A stretch of DNA of 64,000 nucleotides from Armatimonadia bacterium. Lineage in GTDB: Bacteria > Armatimonadota > Zipacnadia > Zipacnadales > JABUFB01. Where the stretch lies: assembly GCA_039679385.1 (NCBI GenBank), contig JBDKVB010000050.1, positions 62,001 to 126,000 of the forward strand. The letters are read 5' to 3'. The notes under the pieces were generated by a model that saw only the letters and a list, made by a program, of their open reading frames with translations, was not told the DNA's origin and searched no databases. Every line of letters begins with the position of its first letter. Within the stretch, counting starts at the first letter, position 1. Positions 9,489 to 18,643 of this stretch are shown in pieces. A program made the position numbers and the translations under genes.

Positions 9489-9953
9489 TCAGGGAGTGCC
9501 GCTGCCCGGCAGCGAAGTGCTGGAGGCCTGAGCCGTGGTCGGTGCCGTCGGCGTCTCGCTGCCGTTGTGGTCATAGCTGAGCGCCAGCACGACAACGCCG
9601 GTCAGGATGATCGCCAGCGCCGCAATGCGCAGCGGCGGGATCGTCTCATCGAAGACCTTCCAGGATATGAGCACTACCAGGACGTAGCTGAGCGCCACCA
9701 TGGGGTAGGCGTAGCTGAGCGGCAGCCGCTTGAGCGCAAGCAGATAGACCAGTGAGCTGAGCCCGTAGCAGAAGAACCCCATGAACACACGGAAGTTGCA
9801 GACCGCGGACAGCAGAATGGTCACCGCAGACGCGTCTTCAGGCAACTGTCGCAGTCCTGACTTCAGCAGGACCTGACCGATTGCACCCAGCGAGATGGCG
9901 ACCAGCAGGATAAGGAAGAACGGGAGCATGTTGGGGCGTGCGGATGTCTCCAT
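9489..9953 (-). CDS. EamA/SMR-type small membrane transporter
   Basis: 154 residues from the ATG at 9953, with four predicted helices. The first helix carries GAIGQVLLKSGLRQL, close to the conserved segment of EmrE/ArnE-type proteins of the drug/metabolite superfamily, and the third and fourth helices (LSYAYPMVALSYVLVVLISW, IAALAIILTGVVVLALSY) match as well. ArnE/ArnF-like members flip undecaprenyl-linked sugars, which would suit the adjoining glycosyltransferase block, but a drug or metabolite exporter is equally possible. A hydrophilic Ser/Thr/Pro tail follows the last helix. A GTG at 9992 would extend it but falls inside the terminator hairpin of the corrinoid gene, so the later ATG is preferred. 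Confidence 0.8.
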   Translation of the reverse strand: METSARPNMLPFFLILLVAISLGAIGQVLLKSGLRQLPEDASAVTILLSAVCNFRVFMGFFCYGLSSLVYLLALKRLPLSYAYPMVALSYVLVVLISWKVFDETIPPLRIAALAIILTGVVVLALSYDHNGSETPTAPTTAQASSTSLPGSGTP

Positions 9954-9982
9954 AGGTTTGCCGGCAATCAGGAAGCAGATAA

Positions 9983-10014
9983 GCTGGGCCACACAGAAGA
10001 CTGCATGGCCCAGC
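9983..10014 (-). terminator. Putative intrinsic terminator of the corrinoid protein gene
   Basis: On the minus strand GCTGGGCCA (10014-10006) pairs perfectly with TGGCCCAGC (9991-9983) around a 14-base loop, followed by TTATC. It lies 27 bases after the corrinoid gene stop. The T-tract is weak. Confidence 0.45.
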
Positions 10015-10040
10015 CCTTCAGCAATAGTGGTAGGAGGGGA

Positions 10041-10673
10041 CTAACCCTTCAGTTCGTTGGCTACGTCCACAGCAGAGGCGGCGTCCGGGGCATAGCCGTC
10101 GGCGCCGATCTCGTCAGCGTAGTTCTGCGTAACCGGAGCGCCACCGATCATGACCTTGACCCTGTCACGAACGCCGGCCTCGGCCAGCGCGTCGATGGTA
10201 TCCTTCATGGACGGCATCGTGGTGGTCAGCAGAGCCGAGAGGGCGATGATGCCGACGCCCTTCGCGTTGACTGACTCGACGAACTTCTCCGGTGACACAT
10301 CGACGCCGAGGTCCACGACTTCGAAGCCGCCACCCTCAAGCATCATGGCCACAAGGTTCTTGCCGATATCGTGAAGGTCGCCCTTAACGGTGCCAATGGC
10401 GACGACACCGCGCGGCTCAATCCCGGTCTCAGCAAGCAGGGGCTTGACCAGGTCCATGCCGGCGTGCATCGCACGTGCGGCAATGAGGACCTCGGGAACG
10501 TAGAACTCGTTGTTCTTGAACTTCGTGCCAACTACCGACATCCCGGCGATTAGGCCCTCGTTGATAACGTCTGCCGGGGCCACGCCATCATCGAGCGCAG
10601 CCTTTGTCAGCTTTGTCGCCTCGTCGCGTTTTCCCTGGATGATAGCGTCCGCCAAGGCTTGCAGATCCGCCAT
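10041..10673 (-). CDS. Corrinoid protein of a methyltransferase system (MtbC/MttC type)
   Basis: 210 residues. An N-terminal helical cap domain (about 1-85) precedes a Rossmann-like B12-binding domain with the diagnostic DLHDIGKN motif, whose His supplies the lower axial cobalt ligand, then SALLTTTMPSMKDTI and GGAPVTQNYADEIGADGY. Such proteins carry the methyl group between a substrate-specific methyltransferase and an acceptor enzyme in the cytoplasm. The ATG at 10673 has a strong AGGGAGGT SD; the upstream extension is not protein-like. The gene follows the RamA-like activator on the same strand. No MttB/MtbB-type or MtaA/MtbA-type methyltransferase is in the window, so the methyl donor is unknown. 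Confidence 0.93.
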   Translation of the reverse strand: MADLQALADAIIQGKRDEATKLTKAALDDGVAPADVINEGLIAGMSVVGTKFKNNEFYVPEVLIAARAMHAGMDLVKPLLAETGIEPRGVVAIGTVKGDLHDIGKNLVAMMLEGGGFEVVDLGVDVSPEKFVESVNAKGVGIIALSALLTTTMPSMKDTIDALAEAGVRDRVKVMIGGAPVTQNYADEIGADGYAPDAASAVDVANELKG

Positions 10674-10734
10674 TTTGGGTCTACCTCCCTGTGGCTTTCC
10701 TCCCGGCCAGCACGCCGGTAGCAGCAACCTGATA

Positions 10735-10764
10735 ATACTAACCGATTCGGCCCTTGCGCTGCAA
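10735..10764 (-). promoter_or_regulatory. Putative promoter of the corrinoid protein gene
   Basis: On the minus strand TTGCAG at 10764-10759 and TAGTAT at 10740-10735 are separated by 18 bases, placing a start site about 55 bases upstream of the ATG at 10673. This would let the corrinoid gene be transcribed apart from the activator gene. Confidence 0.4.
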
Positions 10765-10824
10765 GGGCTTGAGGCCCTTTCGAAGGTCCGGTAAGGCACG
10801 GAGGGTAGCGCTTGCGCTCAAAGA

Positions 10825-12654
10825 CTACGGAAAGACCATTGCATCCATGAAAGCCATCTGGAACTGCGGCAGCCGTGACAGCTCCACGTGCTCTGCCGCT
10901 GCCGCAAGCTCAGCAGCACGCCGGCGCTCCTCCAGGGAGATCAGGGCAAGCAAAGCACCGGCTCCCGCAGCATTCCCGACGCCCTTGATGCGCTCCACCG
11001 GCACCGGTGGGAGCATGCCCATTCGTAGAGCGCTCACCGGGTCGACGTAGTTCCCGAAGGCACCGGCAAGGAGCACCTCGCCGAGCTCTTCGGGCTCGAG
11101 CTCAGCCATCTCCAGGAGCAGATCGACCGCCGCGCGCACCGCACCCTTGGCTAGCTGGATCTGCCGCACATCGCGCTGTGACAGGTACACGGGAGACGCG
11201 TCGTCGGGATCGCTGAGGATGAAGCGGCGTGTGTTGCCTTCGCCCACGAGTCGTTGGGCGACCTGCGGCGAGGTACCTGCCGGCAACTGCCCGTCGACGA
11301 ACCGACCGGAGCTCTCCACTACGCCGAGTTCGAGGACCCGCGCCACTGCATCGAACAGCCCTGAGCCGCAGATGCCTGTTGGCTGCTGCCCACCGATGGT
11401 CTGGATCTCGATGCCCTCATCCTTGAGGCGCACATGCTCGATCGCACCGGGCGCGGCCCGCATGCCATGCTCGATCTGAGCCCCTTCAAAGGCCGGACCG
11501 GCGGCGCAGGAGGCGACCAGCAGCTTGCCCTTCGCCCACAGCGCAACCTCACCGTTGGTGCCGATATCGATGGCAAGAACCGGATGGCCCCGATCGAGCA
11601 TATCCGTCGCCAGGATCACGCCGACCGTGTCCGCACCGACGAACCCGGCGATGGTCGGCAGACAGAACACGCTGCCTCGCGGATGCATGGCGATACCGGC
11701 CTCGGCCGGTGCCAACTCGTGAGCGCGTGTGGTCACGGGGATGTAGGGCGCCTGAGCCAGGTTCCGAGGGTCAAGGCCCATGAACAGGTGGTTCATCGCC
11801 GTGTTCCCGACGATCGTGACCTCGTAGAGGTCCTCGGTCCGGCAGCCACACTTTCCCAGGGCTTCGGCGATGATCCCATTGATGGTCTGCAGGACCAGCC
11901 CACGCAGCGTCTCTACACCATCTTCGTGAGTGCCGCAGTACTCGATGCGGGAGATGACATCCGCTCCGTGCCGTCCCTGTTCATTGTAGGCGGCGGCCGT
12001 GGTCAGCGGTCGGCCGGTCAGCAGGTCGACGAGGTAGGCGACGACGGTCGTTGTGCCGATATCGACGGCCACGCCGAGAGTCCTGGGCCGCTGCGAGCCG
12101 GGGCGAACGTCCACCAAGCGGCTCCCAACGATGGAGGCAATGACCTCGAAGTCACCTTCGCGCAGGGCTCCGGCCAGCACCCTGAGAGCGGCGGGGCACG
12201 CGTGCAGCGTCGCCGTTACCTGCGAGAGGGCGCCATCGAGGCGGTCGAAGTCGCTGCGCTGGTCATGGATGCTGGGGGCCGGCAGCTTGACGTGGATCTG
12301 CCGGGCATTCGGGTGGAGCTTGACGGGACGCACCAAGTCGCCGTTGAGGGCCTTCTTGCCGATGACATGGGCTTCTGGCGGTACCTCGATGACTGCGTCG
12401 CCCTCGAGCCGGGCCTGACAGGCAAGCCGGCAGCCGCTTTCCAGCTCCTCAGGGGTGAGAAGCTCCACTTCCTCGACGGTCGGCTCGGACAGGGAGCCGG
12501 ACAGCACGGTCACGCGGCATTTGCCACACTTGCCACGCCCGCCGCAGGGGAGATGGAGACTGAGGTCGGCTTCGTGGGCTGCTTCAGAGACAGTGATAGA
12601 GGCTGCGACTGCAGCCTCTATGCCATCGGGCTCAAAGCGAACGTTGACTGTCAT
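10825..12654 (-). CDS. RamA-like corrinoid reductive activator (2Fe-2S, ASKHA, DUF4445)
   Basis: 609 residues. The N-terminal ferredoxin-like domain has a CGGRGKCGKC cluster (C-x5-C-x2-C) plus a later GCRLAC cysteine, typical of a [2Fe-2S] site. A linker leads to an ASKHA-fold ATPase part with VAVDIGTTTVVAYLVD and LAIDIGTNGEVALW, the RACo/DUF4445 signature. Such proteins use ATP and low-potential electrons to reduce cob(II)alamin that has fallen out of the methyl cycle back to Co(I). The ATG at 12654 gives the usual N-terminus (MTVNVRFEPDG); a GTG at 12690 is possible. The gene lies upstream of the corrinoid protein, its likely client. The family is well known; this client is inferred from proximity. 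Confidence 0.93.
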   Translation of the reverse strand: MTVNVRFEPDGIEAAVAASITVSEAAHEADLSLHLPCGGRGKCGKCRVTVLSGSLSEPTVEEVELLTPEELESGCRLACQARLEGDAVIEVPPEAHVIGKKALNGDLVRPVKLHPNARQIHVKLPAPSIHDQRSDFDRLDGALSQVTATLHACPAALRVLAGALREGDFEVIASIVGSRLVDVRPGSQRPRTLGVAVDIGTTTVVAYLVDLLTGRPLTTAAAYNEQGRHGADVISRIEYCGTHEDGVETLRGLVLQTINGIIAEALGKCGCRTEDLYEVTIVGNTAMNHLFMGLDPRNLAQAPYIPVTTRAHELAPAEAGIAMHPRGSVFCLPTIAGFVGADTVGVILATDMLDRGHPVLAIDIGTNGEVALWAKGKLLVASCAAGPAFEGAQIEHGMRAAPGAIEHVRLKDEGIEIQTIGGQQPTGICGSGLFDAVARVLELGVVESSGRFVDGQLPAGTSPQVAQRLVGEGNTRRFILSDPDDASPVYLSQRDVRQIQLAKGAVRAAVDLLLEMAELEPEELGEVLLAGAFGNYVDPVSALRMGMLPPVPVERIKGVGNAAGAGALLALISLEERRRAAELAAAAEHVELSRLPQFQMAFMDAMVFP

Positions 12655-12820
12655 GGACGGCAACACACCGCTATCGAGCGTTCGGCGCACCGCAAGGACA
12701 CCGCCGGTTCGGAGTCTTCAGAAGGGCGCCTTTGGCCGGGGACACGAGCCACAGCGGGCGACGAAAGCCCCGCAGCTTTGTGCAACTCGGCCCGGGGGAA
12801 CGACTGCTCGACGGATGGGA

Positions 12821-13180
12821 CTAGTAGTAGGCGAGGCTCTTGCGGGCTTCGCCGGCCTCCCGGGTACTACCGTCGATCTCAAGTATCTTCTCCAGAGCAG
12901 GCCGGGCACGCTCATACTCGCCCAGCATCTCCAGGGATCTGGCAAGGTCGAGCCAGTAGCGCTGGTTCTCTGGCTCCAGTTCCGTGGACTTCTCCATCCG
13001 GGCAATGGCACGGTCGAAATCGCCCGTGTTGAGCAGCACGTGCCCGAGGGCCCACCAGCAGGCGGCTGCGTCGGGGCACGCGCGCACCGCGTCCTCGAGC
13101 AAAGGCAGTGCCTTCTCGTAGTCTCCGCTGAGGCGGGCCTTGTTTGCTTCCTCGAAGAGCTGTTGGGTTTCTTCGTCCAT
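12821..13180 (-). CDS. Small TPR-repeat protein
   Basis: 119 residues from an ATG at 13180 with GGAG 8 bases upstream. Three tetratricopeptide units are visible (ANKARLSGDYEKALPLLEDA, ALGHVLLNTGDFDRAIARME, LARSLEMLGEYERARPALEK). There is no signal peptide or membrane segment, so it is a cytoplasmic scaffold of unknown partner. It lies 63 bases after fmt on the same strand and probably ends the gmk-to-fmt transcript. Nothing in it points to translation or formylation. Confidence 0.85.
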   Translation of the reverse strand: MDEETQQLFEEANKARLSGDYEKALPLLEDAVRACPDAAACWWALGHVLLNTGDFDRAIARMEKSTELEPENQRYWLDLARSLEMLGEYERARPALEKILEIDGSTREAGEARKSLAYY

Positions 13181-13242
13181 TGGGCTCCAGCTTTGGCAGA
13201 CGAAATGGGTGGCCACAGGGCTACGTGGTCTCTCGACCTGAT

Positions 13243-14181
13243 CTAGCCAAGCCGGGCGCCGACAGTAAGCCGGGCGCCACGCAGGAACTCAGGTGCCGTC
13301 ATACGCTTCTTGCCCTCGAGCTGCACTTCATCCAGCCACAGGCGGCCGTGACCGCAGGTCACCGCCGCCGCCTCGGTAGACACTTCCACGAAGGTCCCCA
13401 CTTCTCCTTCCCCACTCTCAACGATCGTGTCGGCGTCGAGGTGGGCCCGGAGCACACGCAGCCCCTTGCCTGCTAGCGTCGTATGGGCGGTCGGCCAGGG
13501 ATTGTAGGCTCGGACGGCCCGCTCAAGGGCCTCTGCCGGCAGGTTCCAGTCGATCAGGCCATCGCCCTTCTTCACCGAAGGTGCGAAGGTGGCCTGCGCG
13601 TGGTCCTGGGGAACTCGCGGCGCTGTACCATCGGCGATCAGAGCCAGAGCTTCCAGAAGCGTCTCAATTCCCAGGTCTGTTAGACGGTCCGTCAGCGTCC
13701 CACAGGTGTCCTCGGGCAGTATGTCCAGTTCGCGCTGAAGGATGACATCGCCTTCATCCCAGCCCGGGGCAATGTGCTGGATGGTAACCCCGGTTCGTTT
13801 CAGCCCCTGCAAGAGAGCATGCTGCACGGGAGCGGCGCCCCGCAGCTTCGGCAGCAAGGAGTAGTGCACATTGATGCACCGGCCGACCGTACAATTCCGA
13901 GGTCCGCAGGGCAGCTTCTGGCCGAAGGCCACCACCACACAGGTCTCCGGGTTCCCCTGCTCCAAGACCGCACACGCACCGCTGCATTTTCCGGCTTCAG
14001 GCTGCAAGACCTGTGCCCCGATCCCCAGAGCCTGCTCCTTGACCGGTGATGGCACCGGCGTCCTGTGCCGTCCGCTGGGCCGGTCGGGCTGCGTCACGAC
14101 ACCTGTGACCTGGTGGTGCTGCGCCAGGGCCGACAGGTACCGTGCCGACAGGGCCGGGGTACCGAAAAAGGCTACCCGCAT
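13243..14181 (-). CDS. fmt: Methionyl-tRNA formyltransferase
   Basis: 312 residues, standard length. The enzyme moves a formyl group from 10-formyl-THF to Met-tRNAfMet for translation initiation. The N-terminal Rossmann domain has FGTPALSARYL, VTQPDRPSGR and INVHYSLLPKLRGAAPVQ, with the catalytic Asn/His and the SLLP motif, and the later PGWDEGDVI supplies the active-site Asp. The C-terminal domain begins near residue 205 (KKGDGLIDWNL). The ATG at 14181 is 3 bases beyond the def stop, so def and fmt are co-transcribed, a very common bacterial pairing. Confidence 0.97.
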   Translation of the reverse strand: MRVAFFGTPALSARYLSALAQHHQVTGVVTQPDRPSGRHRTPVPSPVKEQALGIGAQVLQPEAGKCSGACAVLEQGNPETCVVVAFGQKLPCGPRNCTVGRCINVHYSLLPKLRGAAPVQHALLQGLKRTGVTIQHIAPGWDEGDVILQRELDILPEDTCGTLTDRLTDLGIETLLEALALIADGTAPRVPQDHAQATFAPSVKKGDGLIDWNLPAEALERAVRAYNPWPTAHTTLAGKGLRVLRAHLDADTIVESGEGEVGTFVEVSTEAAAVTCGHGRLWLDEVQLEGKKRMTAPEFLRGARLTVGARLG

Positions 14182-14184
14182 GGT

Positions 14185-14757
14185 CTACCCCGCCTCTGCC
14201 TTCTTGAGCATCTGCGCGAATCGCGCCACTGCCTCCTCACGCGTGGTGGGGACCAGGGCGTACCCGTCTTCATCGTCCTGATCCGGCACAAGCCAGCCCA
14301 GGGTATCGAGGTCCACGGTGTCTATGAAAAGCACGCCGTTGAGGTGGTCGATCTCATGCTGCAAGGCACGGGCCAGCAGCCCCTCGGCCTCGATCTGGAC
14401 GCGATTGCCCTCGACGTCCAGGCCCTCTGCCTTGACCTTCGCCGCCCGGGTCACCATTCCCTGGAGAGTGGGCAGGCTCAGACATCCCTCCGGACCCTCC
14501 TCCTCGCCTTGTCGCTTCATAATCCGGGGGTTGATGAGCGCATGGACGCGATCTTCCCCATCCCCGCACTCCAGGACCACGATCGCCCGCACCGACTCAC
14601 CGACCTGGGGCGCTGCAAGTCCCACGCCGGGGGCCTCAATCATCGTCTCGGCCATGTCCGCCAGCAACTCGACGACCTCAGGGGTGATCTCCTTGATGGG
14701 CTTGGCCTTGCGGCGCAGAATCGGATCGCCGCAGAACACTATATCCCGCTTCGCCAT
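14185..14757 (-). CDS. def: Peptide deformylase
   Basis: 190 residues. The three catalytic motifs are intact: GVGLAAPQVG (about 44-53), EGCLS with the metal-binding Cys, and HEIDHLNG with the two metal-binding His and the catalytic Glu. It removes the formyl group from nascent proteins, using a divalent metal, usually Fe2+. The ATG at 14757 gives MAKRDIVFCGDPILR with GAGGA upstream; the frame also opens at 14772. The C-terminal tail is longer and more acidic than in E. coli. It sits between priA and fmt. Confidence 0.97.
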   Translation of the reverse strand: MAKRDIVFCGDPILRRKAKPIKEITPEVVELLADMAETMIEAPGVGLAAPQVGESVRAIVVLECGDGEDRVHALINPRIMKRQGEEEGPEGCLSLPTLQGMVTRAAKVKAEGLDVEGNRVQIEAEGLLARALQHEIDHLNGVLFIDTVDLDTLGWLVPDQDDEDGYALVPTTREEAVARFAQMLKKAEAG

Positions 14758-14876
14758 TTGCCACGTCCTCACTTCTCGGCTTCGTAACCCAGCGAAGGCG
14801 TCTCACTCGTTTTGTGAACGCCCATCTCGCAGGGCCGGTTCCTCGGAGAGCCCTCCAGATCGACTCCGGGGGCTCG

Positions 14877-17423
14877 TTACATCATGTCCATTGGGTCAAC
14901 ATCCACAGTGATGACCGTATCGCCCGTACCGCCAAGGCGCTCGAGCACCGTATCCACAACCTCACGGACAGATACCGCGTCAGGGCCCTTCACCAGCAGG
15001 TGGTAGCGCCATTGGCCGCGCAGTTTGTGCAGCGGCGCCTCGGCCGGTCCCAGGAAGTGGACTGCACCCTTCTTGTGCGCGAGGCCCAACTCCTGAAGAA
15101 GCACGGCACAACGTCGTGCCGTGGCCAGAGCACGCTCTTCCTCAGCGTCCGTGAACCCGATCTTGATGAGACTTACGTAAGGAGGATACATGTTTGCGCG
15201 GCGTGAATCAAGCTCCCTTTGATAGAACGCCGCGTAGTCATGATGGGCCGCCGCCTCGATGGCGTAGTGGTCCGGGTTGTAGGTCTGAACGATCACTCGT
15301 CCGGGCTTTTCTGCGCGCCCGGCGCGGCCACTCACCTGGGTAAGAACCTGGAAAGTTCTCTCGGCCGCACGGAAGTCCGGCCGGTTCAGCCCGGTATCCG
15401 CGTTGAGCACGCCGACCAGGGTCACATTTGGGAAGTCGTGCCCCTTGGCGATCATCTGCGTACCCACCAGGACGTTGGCCTTCCCTGCTGCGAAGCTGCC
15501 CAGAATGTCGGCATAGGCTCCCTTACGTCCCGTTGTGTCGCGGTCCATCCGGGCTACAAGGGCGCCCTCCATCAGCCTCTCCACCTGGTCCGCAACACGC
15601 TCGGTTCCCAGGCCATGGAAGCCGATGTCATACCCCTTGCAGTTGTCGCACTGATCCGGCACGGCACGCTCGTAGTCGCAATGGTGGCAGCGCATCCGTC
15701 GCGTGCGATGGTGGTAGGTCAGGGACACCGCGCAGTCGGGGCAGCGGAGGCTGAAGCCGCATTCCCGGCACATGACGAAGGTGGAGAACCCGCGACGGTT
15801 GAGAAACAGGATGGCCTGTTGCCCGGCAGCAAGGCACTCCTGCAGAGCCTCCAGAAGCGGCCGGGAGAAGGTGCCGTCATCGCGACCGCGAGGCTCCTCA
15901 CGCAGGTCCACCAGTTCCACCGGCGGCAGTGGGCGGTTATCAATGCGCTCCGGCAATTCGACCAACCGAAGGGGTAGCCCATTGCTACCACAGGAGGCCG
16001 GAAGCGCCTCCGGTGGCGTCGATGCGGCGAAGTAGGTCTCGACCATGGGTGTGGCGCTTCCCAGAAGCAGCACGGCGCCTTCGCGTCGGGCTCTCTCTGC
16101 CGCCACCTCAGCCGCTGCATAGCGGGGCTCTGAATCCTGCTTGTAGGCTCCCTCGTGCTCCTCATCCACCACGATCACGCCCAGGTCATGGCACGGGGCG
16201 AAGATAGCAGAGCGAGCGCCGACTACGATGTCCGCGTCGCCACGCCGGATTCGCTCCCACTCGTCATGGCGTTCCCCAGGTCCTAGCGCACTGTGGAGCA
16301 GAGCCAGTCGAGCGCCGAAACGTGACTGGAAGCGCCCGACGGTCTGGGGAGTGAGCGATATCTCGGGGACCAGGACGATCGCACTGCGCCCCTGCGAAAG
16401 GGCCGCATCAATGCTCTGCAGGTACACCTCTGTCTTGCCGCTTCCCGTGACGCCGTGCAGCAGGAAGGAGACCGGCTCGCGTCGATCGAGGGCTGCCCGG
16501 ACCTGGTCGAGAGCCGCTTGCTGGGCGGGATTCGGCGTCAGGCAGGTCGACGAACCGCAGCGCAGACTCACGCCGGTCGGGGTCCTCAGGAGGCGTTCCG
16601 ACTGCACCTGAACCAGACCAAGCTTCACGAGGGCCTTCAGGGGCTCCCGCGGTAGCTCGGAGCTGCGTACGGGCTCGCCCGCGGCAGACAGGAGGGTCGA
16701 GATCACCTCGGCACGACGCGGGCTTCGCCGCTGCAGCCCGCTGATGACCTCCTGCCAGTCGCGCTCGCCGGGTGCGAGGCAAGCGAACTGCTGCATCTTG
16801 TCCGAAGCGGCCGGACGCCGCAGACGCGAGGTCTCGATGACCAGACCCTTGCGCCGGAGCGCTGCGACCGCACTGGAGACCCGCGACGCCACGTCCTTGT
16901 TGGCTCCAAGGGTCTTGACGACCTGGCGCACACTCACGCCGTCCTTCTGCTGCAGGACCCGCAGCACCACCTGCTGGCTCGGCGCGCCGGAGAGGGACTT
17001 CACAGCCCCAGACTCCTGCCCTCGCGGGGTGAGCTGCAGGACCCGCTCGGTCTTGCGGCTGCTGCCTGGTGGAAGCAGGCACTTAAGGGCTGCTGCGAAG
17101 GGCGCACGATAGCGATCTGCCAGCCAGCGGGCGAGGTCAACCTCGTTCTCGCTGAGAGGGTCCTCGTCGAGCACCTTCTCGATCACAGGCTTCGTGGCAA
17201 ACGCCGGGGGCGTCTCCGTCAGGCCGACCACGTAGGCACAGGCGGTCTGGCGGCCAAGAGGCACGCGCACGTAGCTGCCGACCTGGATCAGGTCGCTCAG
17301 CTCTTCGGGGACCAAATACGTCAGTACCCGGTCCAGTGACCGGGTACTGAGCTCAATCACGACTTCGCAGAAGGTCCCCTGCTGTACCTCTTCGTCAAAC
17401 AGGGACGGTTGGCTTGCGTTCAT
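14877..17423 (-). CDS. priA: Primosomal protein N' (replication restart helicase PriA)
   Basis: 848 residues. The N-terminal 3'-DNA-end-binding and winged-helix regions occupy about 1-290. The helicase core follows with Walker A GVTGSGKT (about 324-331), VPEISLTPQ, and DEEH (about 420-423). A zinc-binding block of paired cysteines (CREC, CPDC, CHHC, CDNC) lies near 550-595, then helicase motifs V/VI with QVSGRAGR. PriA reloads the replisome at stalled forks. The run priA-def-fmt is a classic gene order. The ATG at 17423 has no strong SD and lies 37 bases after metK, so coupling to metK translation or re-initiation is possible. Confidence 0.97.
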   Translation of the reverse strand: MNASQPSLFDEEVQQGTFCEVVIELSTRSLDRVLTYLVPEELSDLIQVGSYVRVPLGRQTACAYVVGLTETPPAFATKPVIEKVLDEDPLSENEVDLARWLADRYRAPFAAALKCLLPPGSSRKTERVLQLTPRGQESGAVKSLSGAPSQQVVLRVLQQKDGVSVRQVVKTLGANKDVASRVSSAVAALRRKGLVIETSRLRRPAASDKMQQFACLAPGERDWQEVISGLQRRSPRRAEVISTLLSAAGEPVRSSELPREPLKALVKLGLVQVQSERLLRTPTGVSLRCGSSTCLTPNPAQQAALDQVRAALDRREPVSFLLHGVTGSGKTEVYLQSIDAALSQGRSAIVLVPEISLTPQTVGRFQSRFGARLALLHSALGPGERHDEWERIRRGDADIVVGARSAIFAPCHDLGVIVVDEEHEGAYKQDSEPRYAAAEVAAERARREGAVLLLGSATPMVETYFAASTPPEALPASCGSNGLPLRLVELPERIDNRPLPPVELVDLREEPRGRDDGTFSRPLLEALQECLAAGQQAILFLNRRGFSTFVMCRECGFSLRCPDCAVSLTYHHRTRRMRCHHCDYERAVPDQCDNCKGYDIGFHGLGTERVADQVERLMEGALVARMDRDTTGRKGAYADILGSFAAGKANVLVGTQMIAKGHDFPNVTLVGVLNADTGLNRPDFRAAERTFQVLTQVSGRAGRAEKPGRVIVQTYNPDHYAIEAAAHHDYAAFYQRELDSRRANMYPPYVSLIKIGFTDAEEERALATARRCAVLLQELGLAHKKGAVHFLGPAEAPLHKLRGQWRYHLLVKGPDAVSVREVVDTVLERLGGTGDTVITVDVDPMDMM

Positions 17424-17459
17424 GATGGATCGGGCAGGCAGGTGGGTACCACAGGGCCC

Positions 17460-18614
17460 CTAGAGACCCGCGGCCTCCTTGAGCTGCTCGACGCGGTCTA
17501 CTTTCTCCCAGGTGAACTCCGGCTCCTCGCGGCCGAAGTGACCGTAGGCAGCGGTGCGCCGGTAGATGGGGCGACGCAGGTCCAGAGTCTCGATCATGCC
17601 GGCAGGCGACAGGTCGAACTGGTTGAGAACGATGTCGGCGATGCGATCCTCCGGGATCTTGGCAGTGCCGAAGGTGAAGACAGCAGCGGAGAAGGGCTTC
17701 GGGTCGCCAATGGCATAGGCAATCTGCAGCTCGCAGCGGTCTGCCAGGCCGGCAGCGACGACGTTCTTGGCGATGTACCGAGCCATGTAGGCGCCGGAAC
17801 GGTCAACCTTCGTCGGATCCTTGCCGCTGAAGGCGCCGCCGCCGTGCCGGGCCAGGCCACCGTAGGTGTCGACGATGATCTTGCGGCCGGTAAGTCCGGT
17901 GTCGGCCTGAGGGCCGCCGATCTCGAACACGCCGGTGCAGTTGACCAGGACCTCCATGCCGGCGTCCCGCAGCTCTCTCGGGATGATGGGCTCGACGACG
18001 GTCTCGATGAGATCGGCGTGCATCAGCTTGCAGTCCATCCCGCGTCGGTGCTGAGCCGCCAGGAGGACCTTTGTCACGGCAACGGGCTTGTCGTCCTCAT
18101 AGCGCACGGTTACCTGGGTCTTGCCGTCCGGTCGCAGGTAATCCAGCGTCCCGTTCTTGCGCACCTCTGCCAGCCGCCGGGCCAGCTTGTGGGCCAGCAT
18201 GATCGGCATCGGCATCAGTTCGGGCGTCTCGTTGCAGGCGAAGCCAAACATCATGCCCTGGTCGCCGGCACCACCGGTGTCCACGCCCTGGGCAATGTTG
18301 GGCGACTGTGCATGGATGGCGGTCAGCACGCCGATGGTCTCGGCGTCGAAACCGTACTTGGCACGGGTGTAGCCGATCCCCTCGACCGTGCTCCGAACGA
18401 CTTCGTCGACGGGAACGTAGCAGTCGGTGGTTACCTCGCCGGCGACGATGCAGGTGCCGGTGGTGACCAGGGTCTCAACCGCCACACGCGCCTTGGGCAG
18501 GTTGGTGTCATGGGCCATGATGAAGTCGAGAACTGCATCGGAAACCTGGTCGCACACCTTGTCGGGATGGCCTTCGGTCACGGACTCGGAAGTCAGGCTA
18601 TAAACCTTCGGCAA
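17460..18614 (-). CDS. metK: S-adenosylmethionine synthetase
   Basis: 384 residues, normal length. It makes SAM from methionine and ATP. Signature motifs are [16 protein letters not shown] (about 15-30), the active-site loop [13 protein letters not shown] (about 115-127), and the phosphate-binding [19 protein letters not shown]. The start is TTG at 18614 with GGGAGGA 8 bases upstream. It follows coaBC by 29 bases on the same strand. No SAM riboswitch is visible in that short gap, so control must lie at the gmk promoter or elsewhere. Confidence 0.97.
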   Translation of the reverse strand: MPKVYSLTSESVTEGHPDKVCDQVSDAVLDFIMAHDTNLPKARVAVETLVTTGTCIVAGEVTTDCYVPVDEVVRSTVEGIGYTRAKYGFDAETIGVLTAIHAQSPNIAQGVDTGGAGDQGMMFGFACNETPELMPMPIMLAHKLARRLAEVRKNGTLDYLRPDGKTQVTVRYEDDKPVAVTKVLLAAQHRRGMDCKLMHADLIETVVEPIIPRELRDAGMEVLVNCTGVFEIGGPQADTGLTGRKIIVDTYGGLARHGGGAFSGKDPTKVDRSGAYMARYIAKNVVAAGLADRCELQIAYAIGDPKPFSAAVFTFGTAKIPEDRIADIVLNQFDLSPAGMIETLDLRRPIYRRTAAYGHFGREEPEFTWEKVDRVEQLKEAAGL

Positions 18615-18643
18615 CGTGGTGTCCTCCCTTGTGGAGACAGCCT

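Noticed and set aside
9954-9992. GTG 9992 as start of the EamA-type protein
   Set aside because: It lies within the hairpin that appears to terminate the corrinoid gene, and the ATG at 9953 gives a better helix start.
11434-13032. 532-codon plus-strand reading frame
   Set aside because: Antisense to the RamA-like gene and the TPR gene; composition is typical of mirrored GC-rich codons and no family features appear.
18615-18643. SAM riboswitch before metK
   Set aside because: The gap after coaBC is only 29 bases and contains the SD; no room for a SAM aptamer.
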